Shown here piece after piece: positions 52,600 to 61,132 of a stretch of DNA of 64,000 bases. Every line of letters begins with the position of its first letter. Within the stretch, counting starts at the first letter, position 1. Below the pieces are notes generated by a model that worked only from the letters and a program-made list of their open reading frames with translations, was not told the origin of the DNA and ran no database searches. Origin of the DNA: JAZRWQ01 sp045541395 (lineage in GTDB: Bacteria; Bacillota; Clostridia; Oscillospirales; UMGS1783); contig JAZQIZ010000001.1 in assembly GCA_045541395.1 (NCBI GenBank), forward strand, positions 248,001 to 312,000, written 5' to 3'. The position numbers were made by a program, and so were the translations under genes.

Positions 52600-53811
52600 T
52601 TACCAGGAAGACCGTAAATTAAGAGTATTATTTTCTAAAAATTCATATCTGAATAAAATAAAACCGTTATTATACCCGCTTCTTATATAATTAATTTGAT
52701 TTTTCAGCTGATCCTCATTATTCCAGCCTTCTTCATCTGTACCAACCTTATAAGCTGCTAATCCACAATACAAATCTATATTATTCTCCTTTGCAGTTTT
52801 ACTCCACCAATCATAAACTGTATTAAACGATACACCATTCTGTTCAAAGGACCAATATATCTGCGGGCAAATATAATCAACTATTCCCTTCTCCATCCAA
52901 TACAGTGAGTCGGCATATAAGTCCCTATAAGATTGAATAGACTCGCCTGTATTACTTCCCCTTGGATCCGTTTCATTATTTGCCCATATACCTTGGGGAG
53001 AAATACCGAAAGAGATTTTCTCGTTATAATTTTTAACTGTGTTATAGCAAAGCTCCACCATATAATTAACAGAGCTTCTTCTATATTCTTCAACTGATAA
53101 ACCTTCTCCATATAATGAATATGAATCTTTATCGTTGAACTCTGCCCCATCAACAGGATATGGATAGAAATAATCGTCGAAATGAATTCCATCAATATTA
53201 TAATTTTTTATAATTTCCTCTACGCCATCGGCAATGAGCTGACGAACTTCGGGAATTCCAACATTATAATATAGTTTTCCGTCTGCATAGGCTACAACAT
53301 ATTCAGGATGTTCTTTTGCCGGATGTCCGTCCGGCAAGGATTCAGTATCCCAGGAAGGATCTTCTGCAGAACCGGTTGTTACTCTCAAGGGGTTTATCCA
53401 GGCATGAAGTTTAATATTTTTATTATGGCACGCTTCTATAAAATAACTTAAAGGATCAAAACCATCTCTCAGTGCATTATCCGAATATAAAAAGCGCGAA
53501 ACAGGATATAAGGACGAGTTATAAAAGCTATCCGAGCATGGCCTTACCTGAAAGAAAATCGCATTTAAACCCCAATTTGATGCGTTATTTACAATTGTAT
53601 TAATTTCATTTTTAATTATATCCGTACTCAGATCAGGACTTGATGGAAAATCCAGCCCAAATACTGTACTTACCCACATTCCCCTTAATTCCTCTTTCTC
53701 TATTACCGATTGAGGCTCTATTATGATCTCTTCTTTTAGAGAGTTTTTACCAATAAAAAATAGCATAACAAAAATAATGATCCCACATAAGAATGCACGT
53801 CCTGTTTTCAT
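52600..53811 (-). CDS. GHL10-family glycoside hydrolase-like protein, membrane-anchored
   Basis: 403 residues. The N-terminal anchor MKTGRAFLCGIIIFVMLFFIG has no lipobox. The domain begins EELRGMWVSTVFGLDFPS and contains NWGLNAIFFQVRP, KLHAWINPLRV, NYNIDGIHFDDYFYPYP and WGISPQG-like FGISPQGIWANN, the YngK/PF02638 TIM-barrel pattern. It probably acts outside the cell on cell-wall or other glycans. ATG 53811 sits behind a GGGTGAT site; a slightly longer start is possible. Confidence 0.87.
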   Translation of the reverse strand: MKTGRAFLCGIIIFVMLFFIGKNSLKEEIIIEPQSVIEKEELRGMWVSTVFGLDFPSSPDLSTDIIKNEINTIVNNASNWGLNAIFFQVRPCSDSFYNSSLYPVSRFLYSDNALRDGFDPLSYFIEACHNKNIKLHAWINPLRVTTGSAEDPSWDTESLPDGHPAKEHPEYVVAYADGKLYYNVGIPEVRQLIADGVEEIIKNYNIDGIHFDDYFYPYPVDGAEFNDKDSYSLYGEGLSVEEYRRSSVNYMVELCYNTVKNYNEKISFGISPQGIWANNETDPRGSNTGESIQSYRDLYADSLYWMEKGIVDYICPQIYWSFEQNGVSFNTVYDWWSKTAKENNIDLYCGLAAYKVGTDEEGWNNEDQLKNQINYIRSGYNNGFILFRYEFLENNTLNLRSSW

Positions 53812-53848
53812 AAACATCACCCAATACAATTAATGCATATTAATAATA

Positions 53849-53879
53849 AAATAGAACCGTGAAATTCACGGTTCTATTT
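53849..53879 (-). terminator. Terminator after obgE
   Basis: A 31-bp perfect palindrome AAATAGAACCGTGAA / TTCACGGTTCTATTT (53849-53863, 53865-53879), effectively looped by GAAATTC. On the minus strand it ends in TTTTATTATT. Confidence 0.8.
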
Positions 53880-53880
53880 A

Positions 53881-55149
53881 TTATCTTACGTAATCAAATT
53901 CAATGTCGTAAATATTAACGGTATCACCGTCGCGGATGCCCATCTGCTCAAGCTTAGCATATATACCTGCTACAGTAAGAGTCTTCTCAAAGAAAGCAAG
54001 AGATTCATAATCATCAAAGTTTGTGGAATTGATAATTGTCATCAACCAATTGCCGGTAACGTAATAAACGTTATTTTCAACGCTAATTTCAAAAGACTTA
54101 TCATCAATATTAGGCTTGGAAGGAATAAATTCACTTTCAAATACTTCGGTTTCAGGCAACTCCATAACATGCTCCCAAAGCCTGTATACAAGATCCTTAA
54201 CACCAATATTCGCTGCTGCGGAGATCTCAATATACTCCATACCTTTATTTATGATATAATCTTTAAATTTGTCGGCAAGTTCGCGATCAAACACAGCATC
54301 AGCCTTATTACCAACAACTATCATAGGCTTTTCCGCCAAAGAAGCACTGTACTTAAACAACTCAGCGTTTATAGTTTCAAAGTCATTTATTGGGTCACGC
54401 CCTTCGGTTGAAGCGATATCTACCATATGAACAAGCAAGCGGCATCTTTCAATATGACGCAAAAAATGAATACCAAGGCCAATACCTTCAGATGCGCCTT
54501 CAATAAGGCCCGGAATATCCGCAATTACAAATGACTGCCCTTCCTGAACCTTTACAACACCAAGATTAGGAGAAAGTGTTGTAAAGTGATAATTTGCAAT
54601 TTTAGGACGGGCAGAGGTTATTTGAGAAAGTAAGGTTGACTTACCGACGTTAGGTAACGCTACTAGGCCAACGTCGGCAATAAGCTTAAGCTCAAGCATT
54701 ATTTCCATACCTACACCCGGACGGCCTGCTCTGGAAAAACGGGGAGCCTGACGAACAGCATTGGCATATCTTGCATTTCCCCAGCCTCCTGCGCCGCCTT
54801 TAAGCATAACGAAAGGCTCAAAATCCGAAATATCTTTAATAACTGCACCGCTTTCCACATCACGGATAACTGTACCAAGAGGTACGTTAATAATCAGCGG
54901 AGGAGCAGATTTACCTGTCATATTCTTGGACATACCGGGCTGACCGTTTTCAGCTACAAACTTTCTTTTATATCGAAAATCAACAAGAGTATTCAGGTTT
55001 TTATCGGCAACAAATACAATATCTCCACCTCTGCCGCCGGTACCGCCGTCAGGACCGCCGGATGGAAGATACTTTTCACGGTGAAATGACATGCAGCCAT
55101 TACCGCCATCGCCTGATTTTACAAATATTTTCGCATAATCTGCAAACAT
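53881..55149 (-). CDS. obgE: Obg GTPase (CgtA)
   Basis: 422 residues. A glycine-rich Obg domain (DGGNGCMSFHREKYLPSGGPDGGTGGRGGD), G domain with GLVALPNVGKSTLL, FTTLSPNLG, ADIPGLIEG and NKAD, and a C-terminal OCT domain. It acts in ribosome assembly and stress; in Bacillus it is needed for sporulation. GGAGGGCT precedes the ATG. A terminator separates it from rpmA, so it may be transcribed less than the ribosomal genes. Confidence 0.97.
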   Translation of the reverse strand: MFADYAKIFVKSGDGGNGCMSFHREKYLPSGGPDGGTGGRGGDIVFVADKNLNTLVDFRYKRKFVAENGQPGMSKNMTGKSAPPLIINVPLGTVIRDVESGAVIKDISDFEPFVMLKGGAGGWGNARYANAVRQAPRFSRAGRPGVGMEIMLELKLIADVGLVALPNVGKSTLLSQITSARPKIANYHFTTLSPNLGVVKVQEGQSFVIADIPGLIEGASEGIGLGIHFLRHIERCRLLVHMVDIASTEGRDPINDFETINAELFKYSASLAEKPMIVVGNKADAVFDRELADKFKDYIINKGMEYIEISAAANIGVKDLVYRLWEHVMELPETEVFESEFIPSKPNIDDKSFEISVENNVYYVTGNWLMTIINSTNFDDYESLAFFEKTLTVAGIYAKLEQMGIRDGDTVNIYDIEFDYVR

Positions 55150-55166
55150 AAATAGCCCTCCGTTTA

Positions 55167-55200
55167 AGATAAAAAGCCTCAGATAAACATCTGAGGCTTT
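55167..55200 (-). terminator. Terminator between rpmA and obgE
   Basis: Stem AAAGCCTCAGAT / ATCTGAGGCTTT (55173-55184, 55189-55200) with a 4-nt loop and T-run on the minus strand. It may only attenuate, since obgE has no clear separate promoter in the 15 bp left. Confidence 0.8.
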
Positions 55201-55212
55201 ACTGTTTAAAAA

Positions 55213-55497
55213 TTACTGAACAGACTCGTAAACGCTAACTCTCTTTCTGTCTTTGCCAACTCTTTCGAATTTAACAACACCGTCAACGAGAGCGAAAAGA
55301 GTGTCATCAGAACCCTTACCAACATTGATGCCGGGATGGATCTTAGTGCCTCTCTGCCTTACGAGGATGTTACCTGCCAGACAAGCCTGTCCGTCAGCTT
55401 TCTTGGGACCAAGACGCTTGGATTCAGAATCACGACCGTTCTTAGTAGAACCCATACCCTTTTTATGAGCAAAGTACTGCAAACCAAGTCTAAGCAT
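55213..55497 (-). CDS. rpmA: Ribosomal protein L27 with cleavable N-terminal extension
   Basis: 94 residues. It begins MLRLGLQYFAHKKGMGSTKNGRDS. The extension LGLQYFA before HKKGMGS is the Firmicutes form that Prp must cut, probably after residue 10, to expose the L27 N-terminus near the peptidyl-transferase centre. ILVRQRGTKIHPGINVGKGSDDTL confirms L27. GGAGGTG is 7 bp upstream. Prp is encoded 2 bp before it. Confidence 0.97.
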   Translation of the reverse strand: MLRLGLQYFAHKKGMGSTKNGRDSESKRLGPKKADGQACLAGNILVRQRGTKIHPGINVGKGSDDTLFALVDGVVKFERVGKDRKRVSVYESVQ

Positions 55498-55499
55498 TG

Positions 55500-55817
55500 T
55501 TACACCTCCAAAAATTTAATTGAGATACATTTGGGATAATCTTTTTTTACCGATTCAACATAATCATATAGGCCTGAAAAAAGCTTATGAGCAACCTCAA
55601 AGTTTGAAACAGCATCAACCTCAAGGTTTCCGCTAGTGTCTGCCGAAACTTTGACCGGAACATTAAAATATTCTTCGCAAAGATGAATGGTAAGATCACT
55701 TACAGAAGTGACCGCTGCGCAGACAATATCCTGCCCTTCTTCTGCATATCCTGCATGGCCTTCCATTATAAAGCCTGTTATGAAATTATTATGTTTTTTA
55801 AAACGGCATTTAATCAT
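55500..55817 (-). CDS. prp: Ribosomal-processing cysteine protease Prp
   Basis: 105 residues. The catalytic pair is His 21 in MEGHAGYAEEGQDIVCAAVTSVS and Cys 33 in the same stretch. It trims the L27 N-terminus. It lies between rplU and rpmA, as in other Firmicutes, and its presence matches the L27 extension. Confidence 0.95.
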   Translation of the reverse strand: MIKCRFKKHNNFITGFIMEGHAGYAEEGQDIVCAAVTSVSDLTIHLCEEYFNVPVKVSADTSGNLEVDAVSNFEVAHKLFSGLYDYVESVKKDYPKCISIKFLEV

Positions 55818-55827
55818 AGTTTTCTAA

Positions 55828-56139
55828 TTAGCCATTGATAGCGCCGATTTCAACCTTAGTATAAGGCTGTCTGTGGCCCTGACGCTTGCGATAATTCTTC
55901 TTAGCCTTAAACTTGAAAACAAGAATCTTTTCGCCCTTACCGTTCTTAACAACAGTAGCGCCAACGGTAGCACCCTCAACATAAGGAGCGCCTACCTTAA
56001 TGCCGTCTTCAGCACCGATAGCCATAACCTTGTCAAAAGTGATGGAGTCGCCAGCCTGAACATCAAGCTTTTCAATGAACAGAACATCACCCTGCTGTAC
56101 TTTGTACTGCTTTCCGCCTGTTTCAATAATAGCGTACAA
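55828..56139 (-). CDS. rplU: Ribosomal protein L21
   Basis: 103 residues, the usual length. The TTG start at 56139 (MYAIIETGGKQYKV) follows GAGGTG at 8 bp; the longer frame up to 56220 runs through the leader and is not real. FKAKKNYRKRQGHRQPYTKVEI is the C-terminal signature. Confidence 0.95.
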   Translation of the reverse strand: MYAIIETGGKQYKVQQGDVLFIEKLDVQAGDSITFDKVMAIGAEDGIKVGAPYVEGATVGATVVKNGKGEKILVFKFKAKKNYRKRQGHRQPYTKVEIGAING

Positions 56140-56149
56140 TTCAAAGCAC

Positions 56150-56215
56150 CTCTCTTTCTTTTCAGTCTCGCTTCGGCAGGTAAGGAAAAACCTTTTTATA
56201 ACCTGCCCAGAATGC
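56150..56215 (-). promoter_or_regulatory. Probable L21 leader RNA
   Basis: On the minus strand a hairpin GGCAGGT ... ACCTGCC (56201-56207 with 56175-56181) encloses AAAAGGTTTTTCCTT, followed by GAAGCGAGACTG and the rplU ribosome site. Position and shape match the ribosomal L21 leader of Firmicutes. The hairpin is seen; the family assignment and autoregulation are inference. Confidence 0.65.
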
Positions 56216-56277
56216 GGCATTTAGAATTATAGCACAATATCACCTAATAGTCAACAATTTTCTTAAAGAAAAATATA

Positions 56278-56308
56278 AAAAAAGGGCGGATATTCCGCCC
56301 GTTTTTTT
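56278..56308 (-). terminator. Terminator after the small P-loop gene
   Basis: Stem GGGCGGA / TCCGCCC (56284-56290, 56294-56300) with T-run on the minus strand. Confidence 0.85.
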
Positions 56309-56310
56309 AA

Positions 56311-56718
56311 TTAAAAAGCGAATGCTTTGATAGCTTCTGTTACTTCGTTTGCATCTATAGAGATAGTAAGCGTAACAGTAATTTCATTACCTGCTAATTT
56401 ATCTACCTTTTCAAGGAACTTTTCAATTTCAGAAATTTCCGAGCCACAGATCTTAGTAAGACCGTCAATAAAAATTTCATTTATATCATGATTGCCTGCA
56501 ACCAGACCTGCTACGAAACCGTAGAAAGAATCAAAATCACAAATAGCATAATCTTCAACATCAACAAGTCTTGCCTGATAGCTTACGTCATACATAAGGG
56601 TATTACCCTTTTCTATATAAACCACATTGCCATTAGCGGCTTTTGCTGCATTGTTAGCCATATCTACCAAAGTCTTAGTTTTGCCGGAACCTTTCAAACC
56701 CATGATAGCTTTAACCAT
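56311..56718 (-). CDS. Small P-loop nucleotide-binding protein of unknown function
   Basis: 135 residues. It begins MVKAIMGLKGSGKTKTLVDMANN with a Walker A (GLKGSGKT, 7-14). No classical Walker B or second domain follows; INEIFIDGLTKICG (about 90) is a possible metal segment. Homologues in Clostridia are sometimes annotated as ATP-binding or PilT-like, without evidence of function. ATG 56718 has AAGGAGG 8 bp upstream; the longer frame at 56856 lacks a site. Confidence 0.8.
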   Translation of the reverse strand: MVKAIMGLKGSGKTKTLVDMANNAAKAANGNVVYIEKGNTLMYDVSYQARLVDVEDYAICDFDSFYGFVAGLVAGNHDINEIFIDGLTKICGSEISEIEKFLEKVDKLAGNEITVTLTISIDANEVTEAIKAFAF

Positions 56719-56815
56719 AATAAATGCCTCCTTAAAAATAGTAATATTATTATACAATATGATTTCAAGTTTTTCAATAGTCACTATGCACAAAAAATAA
56801 ATTTTTAAAAAGATA

Positions 56816-56844
56816 TTTACCATTAATCCTTTTTGTGATAATAT
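56816..56844 (+). promoter_or_regulatory. Predicted promoter for the folT leader
   Basis: TTTACC (56816-56821), 17 bp, TAATAT (56839-56844), about 45 bp before the riboswitch. The -35 is weak. Confidence 0.5.
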
Positions 56845-56888
56845 ATACTCAAACAAAAAGGAGGTATTATAATTAAGTAGTTAAAAAA

Positions 56889-56985
56889 ACAGAGTAGATT
56901 TGCGAGCGTTAAGTGCCGTCCTGTACGGGGAGTTGACGGGCGGACGAAAAGTAATTCTTGCGGTTCGCATTTCGCATCCCGCTGT
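56889..56985 (+). ncRNA. Tetrahydrofolate (THF) riboswitch
   Basis: AGAGTAG at 56891, then GCGTTAAGTGCCG, GGGGAGTTGACGGGCGGACGAAAAG and TTGCGGTTCGCAT...CATCCCGCTG give the conserved THF aptamer order. The outer closing pairs are ACAG and CTGT. It precedes folT, a known THF-riboswitch target. Further down, stem CTTGATT / AATCAAG (57011-57017, 57027-57033) abuts the ribosome site AAGGAGG (57031-57037), so control is probably by blocking translation. Confidence 0.92.
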
Positions 56986-57046
56986 GATATAATTTAAGAA
57001 GTTTGCCCTTCTTGATTATATTCGGCAATCAAGGAGGAATTTTTAT

Positions 57047-57556
57047 ATGAAAAAAGAAGGAAATACTTTAAAAAAACTTGTTATAACAGGCGTATTGATT
57101 GCTGCCAATATTGTTATTTCAAGATTTCTCTCTATTCCTTTATGGAACATGAAATTCAGCTTTGCCTTTCTTACCGTGGCTCTTGCCGCAAGATACTGCG
57201 GTATCTGGGGGGCTATTGCGGTTAACGGTATAGGTGATCTTTTAGGAGCGATCCTGTTTCCTACAGGTGCCTATTTCCCCGGCTTTACTATAACCGCCGC
57301 CATAGTTGGATTAATAATGGGCTTGTACTTATCAGATAAATGTACGTTACTAAGGGTAACACTATGTACTGTGATCCATCAAATAACTTGTACTTTGCTT
57401 TTAAATACACTATGGATAAGCATTCTCTACAAGACTCCGTTTACAGCGCAATTTATTGCGCGGCTTCCTCAGGCGGGAATAATGAGCGTTTTGCAGATAA
57501 TAGTACTATACTTAATTTTTGTAAAATTCGATATCACAAAGAAACTCAAAGCATAA
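57047..57556 (+). CDS. folT: Folate-specific ECF transporter S component FolT
   Basis: 169 residues with about six membrane segments and no ATPase domain. LVITGVLIAANIVISRFLSIPLWNMKFSFAFLTVALAARYCG at the start and NGIGDLLGAILFPTGAYFPGFT mark FolT. It would need the shared EcfA/EcfT module encoded elsewhere. THF riboswitch control agrees with the substrate. Confidence 0.94.
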   Translation: MKKEGNTLKKLVITGVLIAANIVISRFLSIPLWNMKFSFAFLTVALAARYCGIWGAIAVNGIGDLLGAILFPTGAYFPGFTITAAIVGLIMGLYLSDKCTLLRVTLCTVIHQITCTLLLNTLWISILYKTPFTAQFIARLPQAGIMSVLQIIVLYLIFVKFDITKKLKA

Positions 57557-57584
57557 AAAAGCGTATCAAATGATACGCTTTTTT
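57555..57584. terminator. Bidirectional terminator between folT and pgi
   Basis: Stem AGCGTATCA / TGATACGCT flanked by A and T tracts (57555-57584), working for both converging genes. Confidence 0.9.
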
Positions 57585-57594
57585 TATGCATAAA

Positions 57595-58920
57595 TTATTG
57601 CAGTTTCTTTTTTAAATTTTCCGCCAATTCTTCATACCCTTTTTTACCCAGAAGAGCAAACATATTTTTCTTATATGCTTCAACACCGGGCTGATCAAAA
57701 GTATTTACATTAAGCATACCACCGCCGATTGCACAGGAAACAAAGAAAAATACAATAAGATCAGCCAAGGTTTCCTCATTTCTTCTATCAATAGTCAGAA
57801 TAATATTGGGAACCTGATCCTCCGAATGAGCAAGTAGGGTGCCTTTAAATGCATTTTTATTAACATAACTTAAATCTTTCCCTGCAAGATAATTCAACCC
57901 GTCACCATCGGAGTTTTCATATGGTATTTCAAGCCTGGAATTATTGTTTTCAACCCATAATACAGTTTCAAATAAATTCTTTATTCCCTGCTGTACATAT
58001 TGCCCCATAGAGTGAAGATCGGTTGAATAAGAAAGAGTTACCGGGAAAATACCCTTGCCTTCTTTACCGTGGCTTTCACCGAAAAGCTGCTGCCACCATC
58101 CGCCCAATGAAACTAATGCAGGCTCATAATTTACAAGAATTTCAGTTGTTTTCCCCTGCTCCATAAGCATATGTCTGCAAACAGCATATTCAAGAGCCGC
58201 ATTAGACTCACTGTCGTTCAGATAATGAAAAATACTTTTTTGAGCACTGTTTAGTAATAAATCGATATCAATACCGCATACTGCCATAGGCAAAAGCCCA
58301 ACGGCAGTTAAAACAGAAAAACGACCGCCAACATTATCGGGAATAACGAACTGTTCATAGCCGTTTTCATCTCCCATTGATTTTAGTGCGCCTCGTTTCG
58401 CGTCAGTTGTAACAAAAATACGTTCATTTGCATTTTCTCCGTATTTTTTATATAACACATCCTTTAATACACGAAATGCAATGGCAGGCTCTGTTGTGGT
58501 ACCTGACTTAGAAATAACGTTTAAAACTACTTCTCTGTTTTCACACATTTCTACGAGTGAGGAAAGATAATCAGCGCTAATATTATTTCCGGCAAAATAA
58601 ATCTGAGGTGTGCTCTTAGTAAAATTATTGTAATAAGTACCTTTGATGAATTCAATTGCAGTTTTTGCACCTATATATGAACCACCGATACCTATAACAA
58701 TAAACACCTGCGCCATAGATTTTATTTTTTCAGCAGTAGCTTTTATACGGCCCACCTCAGAAGCATCAAATCCGTTTTTATACTCCGTCCAACCGATAAA
58801 GTCATTACCTATACAGGTTTTATTGTTAATTTTCAAGAGTGCGTTTTCAGCTGCAATCCTTAATTCAACTAAGCGTTCCCTATTTATTTTCCCTATGTAA
58901 GAAGAATTAAATTCAAGCAT
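57595..58920 (-). CDS. pgi: Glucose-6-phosphate isomerase
   Basis: 441 residues. IGGSYIGAKTAIEF, NVISKSGTTTEPAIAFRVLK, DNVGGRFSVLTAVGLLP and LGQY-type GQYVQQG segments are signatures. It interconverts glucose-6- and fructose-6-phosphate. ATG 58920 has AGGAGG 8 bp away; the ORF's earlier start at 58944 overlaps the GNAT gene. Confidence 0.96.
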   Translation of the reverse strand: MLEFNSSYIGKINRERLVELRIAAENALLKINNKTCIGNDFIGWTEYKNGFDASEVGRIKATAEKIKSMAQVFIVIGIGGSYIGAKTAIEFIKGTYYNNFTKSTPQIYFAGNNISADYLSSLVEMCENREVVLNVISKSGTTTEPAIAFRVLKDVLYKKYGENANERIFVTTDAKRGALKSMGDENGYEQFVIPDNVGGRFSVLTAVGLLPMAVCGIDIDLLLNSAQKSIFHYLNDSESNAALEYAVCRHMLMEQGKTTEILVNYEPALVSLGGWWQQLFGESHGKEGKGIFPVTLSYSTDLHSMGQYVQQGIKNLFETVLWVENNNSRLEIPYENSDGDGLNYLAGKDLSYVNKNAFKGTLLAHSEDQVPNIILTIDRRNEETLADLIVFFFVSCAIGGGMLNVNTFDQPGVEAYKKNMFALLGKKGYEELAENLKKKLQ

Positions 58921-58936
58921 AAATAAACCTCCTGTT

Positions 58937-59656
58937 TTAAACAAATGAAGTAATATACATTTTTCCTGCTAATTCAAAACCAAGTTTTTTATATAATTTA
59001 ATTACCTTTTCCTCATTGGCAATTATTACTGCTTGCTTGTTAATGTTAACTAATTTATTAGCCGTATGAGCAATTACAGCAGAGGCAAAACCTCTGTTTT
59101 GCATATCCATACGTGTTGCAACACAGCTTATAAGACCACTTAAGGAGTTTTGCATCCCAACAGTAGCAGTAGAAACAACCTGATCATTTAAAACGATATT
59201 TTCACAAAAAGAGCCAAGATAATGGCGTTGCTCTGTACGTGTATTCCTGTAACATTCAAAATCGGGCATTACATCAAAAGCATTAACAAGCAAATCATAA
59301 ACTTCTTTATCATTTGCAGACTTTGTTATCAGTGTATCTTGGGCATCAAGCAACGTACTTACAAACAGCACGTCCGCTTTATCTGAATTGTATATTGGCT
59401 TTACAAGTGAGTATAAAAACTTTACACCTATAATATTCAAAAAAGAATAGATCTCCTCGGAAATATAATCAGAATATAAAAACCCTATACTGTCTACAAT
59501 CAGCAAATAACCGTTATCGCAACGGTAAGCTTTATAAAACCTATCGTCAAAGGGATAGCCTTCCGCATAGGAAAGGCCATAAATATTCATTACAGGATCA
59601 TTTTTTAAAAAAGAAATCAGATCCTGCTTTTCATTAACATTTAATTTTTCTATCAT
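58937..59656 (-). CDS. GNAT family acetyltransferase
   Basis: 239 residues. The N-terminal half (1-130) has no recognised motif. The C-terminal half holds the GNAT acetyl-CoA region CVATRMDMQNRGFASAVIAHTAN and a final IANEEKVIKLYKKLGFELAG. Substrate unknown. Its start touches the murD stop with a 1-bp overlap. Confidence 0.82.
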   Translation of the reverse strand: MIEKLNVNEKQDLISFLKNDPVMNIYGLSYAEGYPFDDRFYKAYRCDNGYLLIVDSIGFLYSDYISEEIYSFLNIIGVKFLYSLVKPIYNSDKADVLFVSTLLDAQDTLITKSANDKEVYDLLVNAFDVMPDFECYRNTRTEQRHYLGSFCENIVLNDQVVSTATVGMQNSLSGLISCVATRMDMQNRGFASAVIAHTANKLVNINKQAVIIANEEKVIKLYKKLGFELAGKMYITSFV

Positions 59657-61035
59657 TAAAACTTATTTACAATATCCTTAAAGGTATTTCCCCTTACTTC
59701 AAAGTTTTTGAACATATCGAAGGAAGCTGAAGCCGGAGAAAGAATTACAATATCTCCTTCTTGGGCAATATCCCTTGAAAGTTTAATTGCTTCTTCAAAC
59801 TCAGCACAACGATGGATTTGAATATTATTATAATTATCCGCATTAATAACAGCATCATTTATCTTTTGTGATGTTGCACCGCAAAGTATTAGCTTTTTGA
59901 CCTTATCGTTAATCAAAACACCAAGCTCCGAATAATCTAAATTTTTATCATATCCTCCGGCAATAAGAATAACCTTTTTATTAAAAGAACGAAGGCCTGC
60001 GGCGCTGCGTGTAGGCGAAGAAGCAATGCTATCATTATAATAACGAACTGCGTTATATTCTCTTACAAATTCAATTCTGTGCTCTACCCCGCCGAAATTC
60101 TCTGCAACGTAAACTATATTTTCAATATCAACGTAATCCATTACAGCTGCTATTGCTGCCATATAATTTTCTACGTTATGGGAACCGGGAATGCGAATAT
60201 TTGCGATATCGACTATTTTTTCTTCTCTGAAATGCCCCTGATAACAAATAGCTCCATTATGAAGGTATACAGACCTTTCACCGTGAGGCTCTTTGCCGAA
60301 TACAGTGGCGTGCTTATTATATTTCTCCATAAGGTTTCGACTTGCTTCGTTATCATAATTATAAACAAGTCTGTCATTATTATGTTGATGCAAAAAGATA
60401 TTTGCCTTTGCTTCAACGTATTCTTCCATATCCTTATGGTAATCAAGGTGATTAGGAGAAAGATTTGTAATAACAGCTACATCGGGAGAATTTTTCATGT
60501 CCTGAAGCTGAAAACTTGAAAGCTCTATTACCGCAATATCCGTGGGGGTGATGGACGCAATTTTAGGAAGTAAGGGAGCCCCTATATTACCGCCCTTATA
60601 GCAATTAAATCCCTGCTTTGTGAGCATTTCATAAATAAGGGTTGTAGTTGTTGTTTTACCGTCTGAGCCGGTAACTGCAAAAATAGGACAAGGGCAAAGC
60701 TCAAAAAACAGCTGCATTTCACTTGTAACAATACTGCCGTTTTTTTGCGCCTCAACAAGATGTTTATCATAGCACTTTAAACCCGGAGTGCGAAATATTA
60801 TATCTTCGCAAAGATCTTCAAGATACTCATCGCCCAATATAAATTTAACACCATCTGCTTCAAACTGAGCCTTAATATCCGGTTCCAAGGCATCTACCCT
60901 TCTGTCTCGGGCAGTAACTCTTGCCCCCAAAGAGCAAAGCTGTTTAATTAACGGACGATTACTTATTCCAAGGCCTATGACGGCAACCGACTTACCGCCG
61001 ACAAAACCCTTGTATTTTTCCAAAGCAAATGACAT
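59656..61035 (-). CDS. murD: UDP-N-acetylmuramoylalanine--D-glutamate ligase
   Basis: 459 residues. GGKSVAVIGLGISNRPLIKQL, ATP loop AVTGSDGKTTTTTLI, IELSSFQLQDMK, HRIEFVREYNAVRYYNDSIASSP. It adds D-glutamate to UDP-MurNAc-Ala in the cytoplasm. GGAGG precedes the ATG. Unusually it is outside the mur-fts cluster and shares a unit with a GNAT protein and pgi. Confidence 0.97.
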   Translation of the reverse strand: MSFALEKYKGFVGGKSVAVIGLGISNRPLIKQLCSLGARVTARDRRVDALEPDIKAQFEADGVKFILGDEYLEDLCEDIIFRTPGLKCYDKHLVEAQKNGSIVTSEMQLFFELCPCPIFAVTGSDGKTTTTTLIYEMLTKQGFNCYKGGNIGAPLLPKIASITPTDIAVIELSSFQLQDMKNSPDVAVITNLSPNHLDYHKDMEEYVEAKANIFLHQHNNDRLVYNYDNEASRNLMEKYNKHATVFGKEPHGERSVYLHNGAICYQGHFREEKIVDIANIRIPGSHNVENYMAAIAAVMDYVDIENIVYVAENFGGVEHRIEFVREYNAVRYYNDSIASSPTRSAAGLRSFNKKVILIAGGYDKNLDYSELGVLINDKVKKLILCGATSQKINDAVINADNYNNIQIHRCAEFEEAIKLSRDIAQEGDIVILSPASASFDMFKNFEVRGNTFKDIVNKF

Positions 61036-61097
61036 ATAAAATAGCCTCCTAATAAAAGAGTATTCGCAAAAAATTTAACTTTTGCAAAGGATTTTCC

Positions 61098-61126
61098 TTG
61101 CAAAAAACAATTTTTTATAATATTAT
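61098..61126 (+). promoter_or_regulatory. Predicted SigA promoter for rnpB
   Basis: TTGCAA (61098-61103), 17 bp, TATTAT (61121-61126); the RNA's closing stem begins 7 bp downstream. Confidence 0.8.
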
Positions 61127-61132
61127 ATAAAA

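Noticed and set aside
56140..56220. Longer L21 with an N-terminal extension
   Set aside because: The extension is encoded by the leader hairpin; the TTG at 56139 gives the standard length and start.
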